Part shown: positions 52,472 through 60,868 of the stretch, in pieces
How positions within the stretch are numbered: position 1 is the first letter of the stretch
Layout of the letters: each line of letters opens with the position of its first letter
NCBI GenBank assembly: GCA_041751425.1
Contig: JBGSXL010000006.1
Location: 1 to 64,000, forward strand
Source of the DNA: JAVVEG01 sp041751425
GTDB lineage: Bacteria > Pseudomonadota > Gammaproteobacteria > Pseudomonadales > Pseudohongiellaceae
DNA length: 64,000 nucleotides
Direction of reading: 5' to 3'
Notes under the pieces: generated by a model
What the model was told of the DNA's origin: nothing
What the model saw: the letters and a program-made list of their open reading frames with translations, nothing else
Databases searched by the model: none
Translations under genes and position numbers: made by a program

Positions 52472-54130
52472 ATGGCAAGGCAGTTACGCGTTGTAATGGC
52501 GCAAATCAATCTGATGGTAGGCGATATAGCCGGTAATACGGAGTTGGTTGTCGCCTTGGCCAGACAGGCTATTACAGAGTACCAAGCCGAGGTCATCGCG
52601 TTTCCTGAGCTGACACTGACAGGTTATCCCCCTGAGGATCTGTTGTTTCGGGATAGCATGATGCTGCGCATCAATCGGGCGTTGGCAAGTCTGCTGGCAG
52701 CTGATTTAAACATACACATCATTGTAGGCCACCCCTTGCGGGAAAGTGGCCAGCTCTTCAATGCCCTGTCAGTAATCAAAGGCAGACAGGTGCTGGCCAC
52801 TTATCGCAAGCAGTATCTGCCGAATTACCAGGTGTTTGATGAGCGCCGTTATTTTGAATCGGGGGATGCGCCGTGTGTCGTAAACATCAATGACATACCG
52901 GTCGCGCTAACCATATGTGAAGATATGTGGGAAGCGGCCCCTACACAACAGGCCAAAGCGGCCGGTGCTGCCTTGTTAATCAATATTAACGCCTCCCCTT
53001 ACCATAACGACAAGCTCAATCAACGCCTGGCTCTATTGCGGGAGAGAGCTTGCGCGAACAGGCTGCCTATCATTTATGTCAACATGGTTGGAGGGCAGGA
53101 TGAACTGGTATTCGACGGCACTTCCATGGCTATCGATGCCAATGGTGACTGCCAGGTACTGGCTCCTTCTTTCAAGAGTGGGTTGTATCCCGTTCTTGTG
53201 AAAGAGCAGATGAATGCAGGGGTAAGTGATTGGCAATATGTTGATGGCGTGAAGGCTCCTACAGAAAGTCTTGAGGCTACCATTTACGGAGCACTGGTAT
53301 TGGGGTTGCACGACTACGTCAACAAGAACGGCTTCGAATCCGTAGTGCTGGGTTTGTCAGGGGGCATCGACTCAGCACTGACTCTGGCAATCGCAGTGGA
53401 TGCGCTTGGCAAAGATCGCGTGCAGGCAGTGATGATGCCATTCGACTACACCTCCCAGTTAAGTATTGATCTGGCTCAGGCGCAAGCTCATCGACTGGAC
53501 GTGAAGTATTCCGTGATACCGATTGTCGCCCCTTATCAGAGCTTCATGCAGGTGTTATCTGCTGAGTTTGAAAATTTGCCAACAGATGTGACCGAACAGA
53601 ATATGCAGGCACGATGCCGTGGCGTCATCCTGATGGCTATTTCCAACAAGAAAGGTGCCATGGTGCTGACAACAGGTAACAAGAGCGAAATAGCTGTTGG
53701 CTATTCAACACTGTATGGTGATATGGCTGGAGGTTTTGATGCGTTGAAGGACGTTCCGAAAACCATGGTGTACCGTCTGTCAGCTTACCGTAACAGTTTG
53801 GTTGATGCTGTGAACGCGCCAGTTATCCCGCAAAAGGTAATAGACAGGGCTCCTTCTGCGGAACTGGCACCTGGTCAGGTCGACCAGGATAATCTGCCGC
53901 CGTATCCGGAACTGGATGAAATTCTGGAGTTGTACGTGGAGAAAGATTTCAGCGCACAGGCGATTATTGCCAGGGGATTTCCCGAAAAGACAGTTCACCG
54001 TGTTATTCGTTTGGTAGATATCAATGAATATAAACGGCGTCAAAGTCCGGTGGGAGTGCGACTGACGCAGCGCGGTTTTGGTCGCGACCGCCGCTATCCG
54101 ATTACATCAGGTTGGAAACTTGGGGAGTAA
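52472..54130 (+). CDS. nadE: Glutamine-dependent NAD+ synthetase
   Basis: 552 residues, two domains. N-terminal nitrilase-type glutaminase with Glu (IAFPELTLTGYPPEDLLF), Lys (YRKQYLPNYQVFDERRYF) and Cys (LTICEDMWE). C-terminal ATP-pyrophosphatase domain with P-loop GLSGGIDSALTLAI and TTGNKSEIAVGYSTLYGDM. It converts deamido-NAD to NAD+ in the last step of NAD synthesis. The start has AGAGGA 6 nt upstream. It is inserted, with gmhA, between pilS and bamD. Confidence 0.95.
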   Translation: MARQLRVVMAQINLMVGDIAGNTELVVALARQAITEYQAEVIAFPELTLTGYPPEDLLFRDSMMLRINRALASLLAADLNIHIIVGHPLRESGQLFNALSVIKGRQVLATYRKQYLPNYQVFDERRYFESGDAPCVVNINDIPVALTICEDMWEAAPTQQAKAAGAALLININASPYHNDKLNQRLALLRERACANRLPIIYVNMVGGQDELVFDGTSMAIDANGDCQVLAPSFKSGLYPVLVKEQMNAGVSDWQYVDGVKAPTESLEATIYGALVLGLHDYVNKNGFESVVLGLSGGIDSALTLAIAVDALGKDRVQAVMMPFDYTSQLSIDLAQAQAHRLDVKYSVIPIVAPYQSFMQVLSAEFENLPTDVTEQNMQARCRGVILMAISNKKGAMVLTTGNKSEIAVGYSTLYGDMAGGFDALKDVPKTMVYRLSAYRNSLVDAVNAPVIPQKVIDRAPSAELAPGQVDQDNLPPYPELDEILELYVEKDFSAQAIIARGFPEKTVHRVIRLVDINEYKRRQSPVGVRLTQRGFGRDRRYPITSGWKLGE

Positions 54131-54135
54131 GTGCA

Positions 54136-54726
54136 TTGGAAAAACATATTTTAAGTACACTGAGCGAATCGCGCGATTACCTGCATCGATTCAGTAGCGA
54201 TGCAAGTAATATAGTTGCAATCAAATCAGGCGCAGAATTGCTGATCAAATCCTTGCGCAATGGCAACGCCTTGTACAGTTGTGGGAATGGAGGCTCCATG
54301 AGTGACGCCATGCATTTTGCTGAGGAGTTGACCGGGCGTTATCGCCAAAATCGGGCGGGACTTGCAGCAACAGCAATCAGCGATGCAGGCCACATAAGTT
54401 GCGTAGCCAACGATTTCGGCTATGAACATATCTTCTCCCGTTATCTGCAGGCCAGAGCAAGGCCGGGCGATTGTGTGTTGGCTATCAGCACTAGTGGCCG
54501 CAGTAAAAACGTAATCCTGGCTGCTGAGTATGCCAGAGAGGCAGGCGTACATGTCGTCAGCCTGACTGGAGAGCCGGGCTCGGTATTAGGTAAGCTGGCT
54601 ACTGTGGATATCAGTGCAGGCGCGGCTAAATTTGCTGACCGGATTCAGGAAGTGCATATCAAGATCATTCACATTCTGATCGAATTGATCGAACGTGAAT
54701 TTTTTCCGGAGAACTATGCGGAATAG
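54136..54726 (+). CDS. gmhA: Phosphoheptose isomerase GmhA
   Basis: 196 residues from TTG 54136, supported by GGGGAG 8 nt upstream; an earlier TTG at 54112 lies inside nadE. SIS-fold enzyme that makes D-glycero-heptose 7-phosphate for LPS core. SCGNGGSMSDAMHFAEELTG, YRQNRAGLAATAISDAGHIS, VANDFGYEHIFSRYL, ISTSGRSKNVI and ADRIQEVHIKIIHILIELIE follow E. coli GmhA closely. It is 5 bp after nadE, so probably co-transcribed. Confidence 0.92.
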   Translation: MEKHILSTLSESRDYLHRFSSDASNIVAIKSGAELLIKSLRNGNALYSCGNGGSMSDAMHFAEELTGRYRQNRAGLAATAISDAGHISCVANDFGYEHIFSRYLQARARPGDCVLAISTSGRSKNVILAAEYAREAGVHVVSLTGEPGSVLGKLATVDISAGAAKFADRIQEVHIKIIHILIELIEREFFPENYAE

Positions 54727-54776
54727 GTTAAAGGCGATCAGAATCCTGTTCGCCTCATTTGCGAACTTATTTAACC
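54726..54776. terminator. Nested inverted repeats between gmhA and bamD
   Basis: The outer arms GGTTAAA (54726-54732) and TTTAACC (54770-54776) and the inner arms AGGCGA (54732-54737) and TCGCCT (54750-54755) lie between the convergent stops. They form a possible bidirectional terminator that overlaps the bamD stop codon. Confidence 0.4.
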
Positions 54777-55724
54777 GAAGATACCGAAGGTCAGCCTGCT
54801 CAACCATGAGCGCTCTGTTTCCAATTCTTCGATTTCAGGATTATTAGGTTGCACAGGACGGCTTGTTGGAGCAAGGGGTGTATTTTCAACATTACTGCCT
54901 AGCAGACCAAATGTAACGGTATACAGCAATGAAGGATTGGTGACCTGATTGCGCACAATGAAATTTCCGTTAGCATCCAAAGCAGGATGTTCCGGGTAAT
55001 TCAATTTCAGCAATGCCAATGATGTATCCGCCAGATCGTTCATGCCCAACCGCAGATAACATTCCACCATAATGGCAATCCCTTCGGCCACCACCGGGCT
55101 GCCCTGGAAGTTTTCCACGACATAGCGACCACGGTTCAGTGCGGCAATATAGGCGCGACGTTCCAGATAATAATTTGCAACATGCACTTCATAGGAGGCA
55201 AGGTTGTTGCGCAGGAACACCATTCTGGCTCGGGCATCAGCCGCGTAGTCACTTCCCGGGTACAAACTTAGCAACAGGGAAAACTCATTAAACGCATCGC
55301 GCGCTCTGCCGGGATCGCGCTTGGTCGGGTCAGTAGGCAGGAAACGGCTCATGAAGCCACTGTCCTCAGCAAAAGATGCCATGCCTTTCATATAGTAGGC
55401 ATAATCGATATTCGGGTTGTCAGGATGCAGGCGAATGAAGCGATCGGCAGCCGCTCGCGCTGCTTCCAGGTTTGAACTGCGGTAATGGGCGTAGACCAAC
55501 TCCAGCTGTGATTGAGCCGCGAACTGGCCAAACGGGAAACGTGATTCCAGTGCCTGATAAGTACGGACCGCACCGCTGTAGTTGCCTGCGGTCATCTGCC
55601 TGTTGGCAGTTACGTAAAACTGCTCCTCAGTGCTAAGGTCAGCAAACTCGTCACGATCACCTCCACCAAAAAGGGAACAAGCGCTGAAAAAGCTGAAAAA
55701 AACCAATAAAGCCAATATTCTCAA
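54771..55724 (-). CDS. bamD: Outer membrane assembly lipoprotein BamD (ComL)
   Basis: 317 residues from TTG 55724 (GGAGG 10 nt upstream). This gives a clean lipoprotein signal, RILALLVFFSFFSACSLFGG with Cys after FSA; the longer reading from 55811 would bury it. Five TPR-like repeats are visible: FYVTANRQMTAGNYSGAVRT, YQALESRFPFGQFAAQSQLE, FIRLHPDNPNIDYAYYMKGM, then DPGRARDAFNEFSLLLSLYP and GRYVVENFQGSPVVAEGI. It is part of the BAM complex. At 317 aa it is longer than E. coli BamD (245), with a ~60-residue C-terminal tail. Divergent from rluD, as in Pseudomonas. Confidence 0.92.
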   Translation of the reverse strand: MRILALLVFFSFFSACSLFGGGDRDEFADLSTEEQFYVTANRQMTAGNYSGAVRTYQALESRFPFGQFAAQSQLELVYAHYRSSNLEAARAAADRFIRLHPDNPNIDYAYYMKGMASFAEDSGFMSRFLPTDPTKRDPGRARDAFNEFSLLLSLYPGSDYAADARARMVFLRNNLASYEVHVANYYLERRAYIAALNRGRYVVENFQGSPVVAEGIAIMVECYLRLGMNDLADTSLALLKLNYPEHPALDANGNFIVRNQVTNPSLLYTVTFGLLGSNVENTPLAPTSRPVQPNNPEIEELETERSWLSRLTFGIFG

Positions 55725-55898
55725 GGTGTTACAACCTCCGGTAATTCCCGTTTCTGCCGCTGGTGAAACGAGTCTATAATGATCGCCCGCAATCAGGGCG
55801 TATTTAACCACAGCAACCGGTGTAAACCAAAGCCGGAATGCTTTCTCACATTCGCCGAACCGAAAAGGTGCTCGGCATCGAAACAGTAGTATGAGTAT

Positions 55899-56855
55899 AT
55901 GACCGTAAAAGTATCATTAAGTGCCGCCGTGCCCGAATCTCTGTCCGGTAGTCGGTTTGACCAGATCGCTGCCAGTCTGTTCCCCGATTATTCCAGGGCG
56001 CGACTGCAAGTCTGGATCAAGGAGGGCTGCCTGACTGTTAATGGCAAGCCACTTAAAGCTAAAGAAAAAGTTTATGAAGGCGATTCACTCGTGCTGGACG
56101 CGGTACTCGATATAGAGGATACAGGCTCAGCACAGGCGGAGCCGTTGGAATTGGATATCGTTTATGAAGATGATGATTTACTGGTGATTAACAAGCCGGT
56201 CAACACCGTTGTCCATCCTGCTGCTGGTAACAGAACCGGTACGCTGATGAATGGTTTGTTGCACTTTTGCCCGCAACTGCAGAATTTGCCGCGAGCGGGT
56301 ATTGTTCATCGACTGGATAAGGACACCACGGGATTGATGGTAGTAGCCAAGACTTTGCCCGCCCATCACAATCTGGTCAAACAGCTACAGCGCCGCGATG
56401 TAGAGCGTGAGTATGAGGCAGTAGTCAATGGCGTGATGACCGGCGGCGGCATGGTTGATCTGCCGATTGGACGCCATACAGTAAACCGTCAAAAGCGCGC
56501 TGTAAGGGAGGATGGTAAAGATTCCGTCACGCATTATCGCCTGATCAGCCGCTTTCGGGCGCACACCCACGTCAGGGTTAAGCTTGAAACTGGCCGTACA
56601 CATCAAATACGGGTTCATATGAGCCATATACGCTATCCACTGGTGGGTGACCCTCTTTACGGCGGAAGGCTGCAAATACCTAAAGCTTGCAGTGTAGAGT
56701 TGGCGGGTGAGTTGAAAAATTTCCGGCGCCAGGCCTTGCATGCACGTCGCCTGGGCTTCAAACACCCGCGCACAGGCGAAGACGTCAGTTGGGAAGCAGA
56801 ACTGCCAGCAGATATGCAGCGTCTTCTAGAGGTGCTCAAGGAAGACATGTCATGA
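55899..56855 (+). CDS. rluD: 23S rRNA pseudouridine synthase RluD
   Basis: 318 residues. An N-terminal S4 domain (SRARLQVWIKEGCLTVNGKP) and a catalytic domain with the RluA-type signature GIVHRLDKDTTGLMVVAKT containing the catalytic Asp. LETGRTHQIRVHMSHIRYPL and GDPLYGG follow. It makes pseudouridines 1911/1915/1917 in helix 69. It ends with a 4-bp overlap with pgeF. Confidence 0.94.
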   Translation: MTVKVSLSAAVPESLSGSRFDQIAASLFPDYSRARLQVWIKEGCLTVNGKPLKAKEKVYEGDSLVLDAVLDIEDTGSAQAEPLELDIVYEDDDLLVINKPVNTVVHPAAGNRTGTLMNGLLHFCPQLQNLPRAGIVHRLDKDTTGLMVVAKTLPAHHNLVKQLQRRDVEREYEAVVNGVMTGGGMVDLPIGRHTVNRQKRAVREDGKDSVTHYRLISRFRAHTHVRVKLETGRTHQIRVHMSHIRYPLVGDPLYGGRLQIPKACSVELAGELKNFRRQALHARRLGFKHPRTGEDVSWEAELPADMQRLLEVLKEDMS

Positions 56856-57622
56856 ATAAACCCGCGCTCCTGGTGCCGACGTGGAGTGCCCCGGCTTCTG
56901 TGGTTGCGATGGTGACCTTGCGCACCGGTGGAGTCAGTCAGAAACCCTTTGAAAGCTTCAATCTGGCCTTTCATGTCGGAGACAAACCTTCTGCGGTTTC
57001 AGCAAACAGGGAATCTTTGCAGCAGCTTTTACCAGCGTATATGCCCGTTCAATGGCTGCAGCAGGTTCATGGAACGAATGTGGTACGGCCGCCGCGAGCA
57101 AATTTGCTGGAGGAGCTGGAAGGAGACTCGATATATCTGAATCAACCGGGCATAGCAGGCGCCGTGATGACTGCGGATTGTTTGCCGGTATTCTTTGCGG
57201 ATAAGCAGGGGAAAAGCGTTGCAGTTGCTCATGCCGGCTGGCGCGGATTGGTGGACGGGGTGCTTGAAAACACAATCGCATGCTTTGATGTTGCTGCGGA
57301 GCAGATTTGTGCCTGGATGGGGCCTGCAATAGGGCCTTGTCATTTTGAAGTGGGTAGCGAGGTACGGGAACAGTTTCTCGACAGTTGCGCAAACAAGCTA
57401 CAGCGAGACGCGGTGGCAGCGGCATTTTTACCAGGTTTGCAAGAATCAAAGTGGCTGGCAGATATTTATGCTTTAGCAACTATCCGTCTGAGCGCGGCCG
57501 GGATCAGTGACATTTCCGGAGGTGGTTCGTGCACGGTGTGCGACACACTTGATTACTTTTCTTACCGTCGCGATGGCAAGACTGGCCGGATGGCCAGTTT
57601 GATCTATTTCAACTCTCCTTAA
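56852..57622 (+). CDS. pgeF: Peptidoglycan editing factor PgeF (YfiH)
   Basis: 256 residues from ATG 56852, inside the rluD stop (ATGA overlap). A laccase-domain-fold hydrolase with a zinc site: LQQVHGTNVV (His), TADCLPVFF (Cys) and VAHAGWRGLVDGVL (His). It removes wrongly incorporated residues from peptidoglycan precursors; older names are polyphenol oxidase and DUF152. The order rluD-pgeF-clpB is conserved in Gammaproteobacteria. Confidence 0.92.
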   Translation: MNKPALLVPTWSAPASVVAMVTLRTGGVSQKPFESFNLAFHVGDKPSAVSANRESLQQLLPAYMPVQWLQQVHGTNVVRPPRANLLEELEGDSIYLNQPGIAGAVMTADCLPVFFADKQGKSVAVAHAGWRGLVDGVLENTIACFDVAAEQICAWMGPAIGPCHFEVGSEVREQFLDSCANKLQRDAVAAAFLPGLQESKWLADIYALATIRLSAAGISDISGGGSCTVCDTLDYFSYRRDGKTGRMASLIYFNSP

Positions 57623-57649
57623 CTCTCTTTGAGTATTTTGCGAACCATG

Positions 57650-57678
57650 CTTGAAATGCATAGTTTGCGACCTCATCT
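57650..57678 (+). promoter_or_regulatory. Sigma-32 heat-shock promoter of clpB
   Basis: The -35 element CTTGAAA (57650-57656) and -10 element CCTCATCT (57671-57678) are separated by 14 bp, close to the consensus CTTGAAA-N(13-15)-CCCCATnT. It is 92 bp before the clpB start and gives heat-shock control independent of rluD-pgeF. Confidence 0.85.
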
Positions 57679-57769
57679 TTGCAATCATTGTTACAGAATT
57701 GCTTGCAGGTATTGGAATACGCAAGACAGTGCTGCTTATGATTGATTTTCTCCATTGCCGAGGTACTAA

Positions 57770-60370
57770 ATGCGAATCGACCAACTGACCAGTAAGTTAC
57801 AGGCTGCGCTTGCCGACGCGCAGTCAATGGCACTGGGGAACGACAATAATTTCATCGAACCCGTGCACTTGATAGTGGCATTGCTAGAGCAAAAAGGTGG
57901 CTCAGTTCGCCCACTACTCTCGCAAACAGGTTTCAATATCACAGAGCTGCGTTCTAACTTGCAAGGCATTATTGACAAATTGCCGAAAGTGGAGGGCAAT
58001 GGTGGCGATGTCACCATGTCTAATGACACAGGCCGATTGCTCAACCAGGCTGATCGCCTGGCGCAGAAAAAAGGCGACAAGTTCATCTCCTCTGAAATAG
58101 TGATACTTGCTGCTATGTCTGACAAGGGTGAGGTTGGCAGAGTACTTAACGCGTCAGGAGTTTCCGAGAAAGCATTAGAGAACGCGATAGCAAACCTGCG
58201 CGGTGGTGATAAGGTCAGTGATGCTGGAGCTGAAGAATCCTGGCAGGCACTTTCGCGATTTTGCGTTGATCTGACTGAAAAAGCGGCTAATGGGGATCTT
58301 GATCCTGTGATCGGTCGCGATAGCGAAATTCGTCGTACGATTCAGGTTTTGCAAAGACGTACCAAAAATAATCCTGTTCTGATTGGTGAACCAGGCGTAG
58401 GTAAGACAGCGATTCTTGAGGGTTTAGCACAGCGAATCGTCAATGGTGAAGTTCCAGAGGGATTGAAGGACAAGAAAATTCTTGCTCTGGATATGGGTTC
58501 GTTGATTGCCGGAGCCAAATATCGCGGAGAATTTGAGGAGCGCTTGAAAGGAGTTTTGAACGAGCTTTCCAAGCAGGAAGGTTCTGTCATTCTTTTCATA
58601 GATGAGCTACATACTATGGTCGGTGCCGGTAAGGCAGACGGTGCTATGGATGCGGGAAATATGCTCAAACCCGCATTAGCGCGCGGCGAATTGCATTGTG
58701 TTGGTGCTACAACGCTGGACGAGTATCGGAAATATATCGAGAAAGATGCTGCACTGGAGCGCCGCTTTCAGAAAGTGCTGGTCGATGAACCCAGTGAGGA
58801 AGATACCATCGCAATTCTGCGCGGTCTCAAAGAGCGTTACGAAGTGCACCATGGTGTGCAGATTTCTGATGCAGCTATCATTGCAGCAGCACGTCTGTCG
58901 CAGCGCTATATTCCAGACCGTCAACTGCCTGATAAAGCCATCGACCTAATCGATGAAGCGGCCAGTATGATTCGCATGGAAATCGATTCCAAACCGGAAG
59001 AGATGGATAAGCTGGAGCGCAAACTTATTCAGTTAAAGATTGAACGCGAGGCGCTTAAGAAAGAAGAAGACGAGGGCTCCAGAAAGCGTAACGAAAAGCT
59101 GGCCGAGGATATCAGAAAGCTGGAACTCGAGTTTGCAGATCTGGAGGAAATCTGGAAAGCCGAAAAAGCATCTGTGCAAGGTACGCAATCCATAAAAAGC
59201 AATCTTGAGAAAGCCCGCGCTGATTTGGAGGTGGCGCGACGAGCGGGAGATCTGGCGCGTATGTCGGAGTTGCAATACGGTGTCATTCCCAACCTGGAGA
59301 AAACACTGGACATGTCTGCGCAGACGGACATGACGGAGATGCGATTGCTGCGCAGCCGTGTGACTGAGGAAGAAATTGCGGATGTTGTGTCGCGCTGGAC
59401 GGGTATCCCCGTGTCGAAAATGTTGCAGGGTGACAAACAGAAATTGCTCACTATGGAAGAAGCGTTGCATAAGCGTGTGATTGGACAGCATGAAGCGATC
59501 GCGGCAGTGTCGAATGCGGTACGGCGCTCCAGATCCGGATTGTCTGACCCGAATCGACCGAACGGTTCCTTCCTGTTTCTTGGGCCAACCGGCGTTGGTA
59601 AAACTGAACTGTGTAAAGCCTTGGCTGAATTTCTGTTTGATACTGAAGAGGCTATGGTGCGCATAGATATGTCTGAGTTTATGGAGCGCCATTCCGTAGC
59701 TCGACTAATTGGTGCACCTCCTGGCTATGTTGGATATGACGAAGGCGGCTATCTGACAGAAGCTGTGCGTCGCAGACCTTACTCAGTACTGCTGCTTGAT
59801 GAAGTTGAGAAAGCGCATCCTGATGTGTTCAATATTCTGCTGCAAGTGATGGACGATGGACGCCTGACTGACGGCCATGGCCGCACAGTGGATTTTCGCA
59901 ATACCGTCATCGTCATGACGTCCAATCTAGGGTCCGACAGGATTCAGGAACTGATGCAGGCTGGGGTGCCTGATGAGACGACTTATGAGCAGGTGAAAGC
60001 AGATGTACTCTCTGTGGTAACCAGACACTTCTCTCCGGAGTTCGTTAACCGTATAGATGAAACTGTGGTGTTCCACCCATTGGAGCAGAGTCAGATCCGG
60101 GGTATCGCGGATATCCAGATTGCGCTGCTCAACAAGCGTTTGCAGGACAACGACCTGCGAATTGAGGTGAGTGATGCGGTTTTGGAGAAATTGGCTAATC
60201 TGGGCTACGACCCCGTGTACGGCGCAAGACCTCTGAAGCGAGCTATCCAGAACTGGATCGAAAACCCGCTGGCGCAGCGAGTTATTCAGGGCGAGTATGA
60301 ACCGGGTGACTGCATCACAGTCGATGTCACGGACCAAACCTTCAGTTTTGGCAAGGCACGTTTGCATTAA
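57770..60370 (+). CDS. clpB: Protein disaggregase ClpB
   Basis: 866 residues, full length. An N-terminal Clp-N double repeat (residues 1-145), AAA-1 with Walker A GEPGVGKT (~205-212) and Walker B ILFIDELHTMVGAG, then the ClpB-specific coiled-coil middle domain (~410-525: REALKKEEDEGSRKRNEKLA). AAA-2 has GPTGVGKTE (~605) and VLLLDEVEKAHPDV. With DnaK it rescues aggregated proteins as a hexamer. Transcribed from the sigma-32 promoter upstream. Confidence 0.97.
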   Translation: MRIDQLTSKLQAALADAQSMALGNDNNFIEPVHLIVALLEQKGGSVRPLLSQTGFNITELRSNLQGIIDKLPKVEGNGGDVTMSNDTGRLLNQADRLAQKKGDKFISSEIVILAAMSDKGEVGRVLNASGVSEKALENAIANLRGGDKVSDAGAEESWQALSRFCVDLTEKAANGDLDPVIGRDSEIRRTIQVLQRRTKNNPVLIGEPGVGKTAILEGLAQRIVNGEVPEGLKDKKILALDMGSLIAGAKYRGEFEERLKGVLNELSKQEGSVILFIDELHTMVGAGKADGAMDAGNMLKPALARGELHCVGATTLDEYRKYIEKDAALERRFQKVLVDEPSEEDTIAILRGLKERYEVHHGVQISDAAIIAAARLSQRYIPDRQLPDKAIDLIDEAASMIRMEIDSKPEEMDKLERKLIQLKIEREALKKEEDEGSRKRNEKLAEDIRKLELEFADLEEIWKAEKASVQGTQSIKSNLEKARADLEVARRAGDLARMSELQYGVIPNLEKTLDMSAQTDMTEMRLLRSRVTEEEIADVVSRWTGIPVSKMLQGDKQKLLTMEEALHKRVIGQHEAIAAVSNAVRRSRSGLSDPNRPNGSFLFLGPTGVGKTELCKALAEFLFDTEEAMVRIDMSEFMERHSVARLIGAPPGYVGYDEGGYLTEAVRRRPYSVLLLDEVEKAHPDVFNILLQVMDDGRLTDGHGRTVDFRNTVIVMTSNLGSDRIQELMQAGVPDETTYEQVKADVLSVVTRHFSPEFVNRIDETVVFHPLEQSQIRGIADIQIALLNKRLQDNDLRIEVSDAVLEKLANLGYDPVYGARPLKRAIQNWIENPLAQRVIQGEYEPGDCITVDVTDQTFSFGKARLH

Positions 60371-60868
60371 AAGAGCGATTTATAAGGCTTTCGCAGTCTG
60401 GCAGAGCAATTCTGCACTTGACAATGCAGCAAATGGTGGGAAAATTGTCCTCCATTTTGCTTTGCAGACTGAGAAGGTTATCCCCCTCATCCAATCTGCT
60501 TTAGTCGGTGAGCAGCAGAAAGTGCTGATCCCGGGACTATTGCTTAGGTGTCAGACCATCCACCTAAGGTTCCAGCACGTTACCGCGTCAGGAACCGGCA
60601 TAAGTCAGGATTGCCATGCCTTTGCAGTTACTTTGGTAACTGCCCGGTTAAATAGCTGATCTGGCGTGGCGGTAAGTTCTGGTTTGTGTTGAGGAGTTGC
60701 AGGTGGACTCCACATCCAATGTATAAATAAACGTATGGGTATTCTTTGTGAGTACTCTTTAGCTATTTGGCGCTATTGACGACCTGACGGTGTGCAGCTT
60801 ATGCAGCGACAAAATTCTGTAGGCTGCAGGTATAGCTCCTTACGAAATATCGATGAATACAGAGGCGA
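60371..60868 (+). other. 498-bp gap with successive hairpins between clpB and ilvI
   Basis: No convincing gene. Four inverted repeats occur within 215 bp: 60429-60460 (imperfect, followed by a short T-rich stretch, possible clpB terminator), 60544-60569 (CTTAGGTG/CACCTAAG), 60569-60597 (GGTTCC/GGAACC) and 60624-60643 (GCAGTTAC-TTTG-GTAACTGC, perfect). The last 200 bp presumably carry the ilvI promoter. The structured part may be a leader or terminator cluster. Confidence 0.5.

Noticed and set aside
59029..59692. Overlapping minus-strand frames of ~210-219 codons inside clpB
   Set aside because: Antisense to the ClpB coiled-coil and AAA-2 region; Ser/Arg-rich shadow composition.
60735..60779. 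Possible 14-residue leader peptide before ilvI
   Set aside because: Only a few Ile/Leu residues, no ribosome-binding site and no terminator/antiterminator pair just after it.
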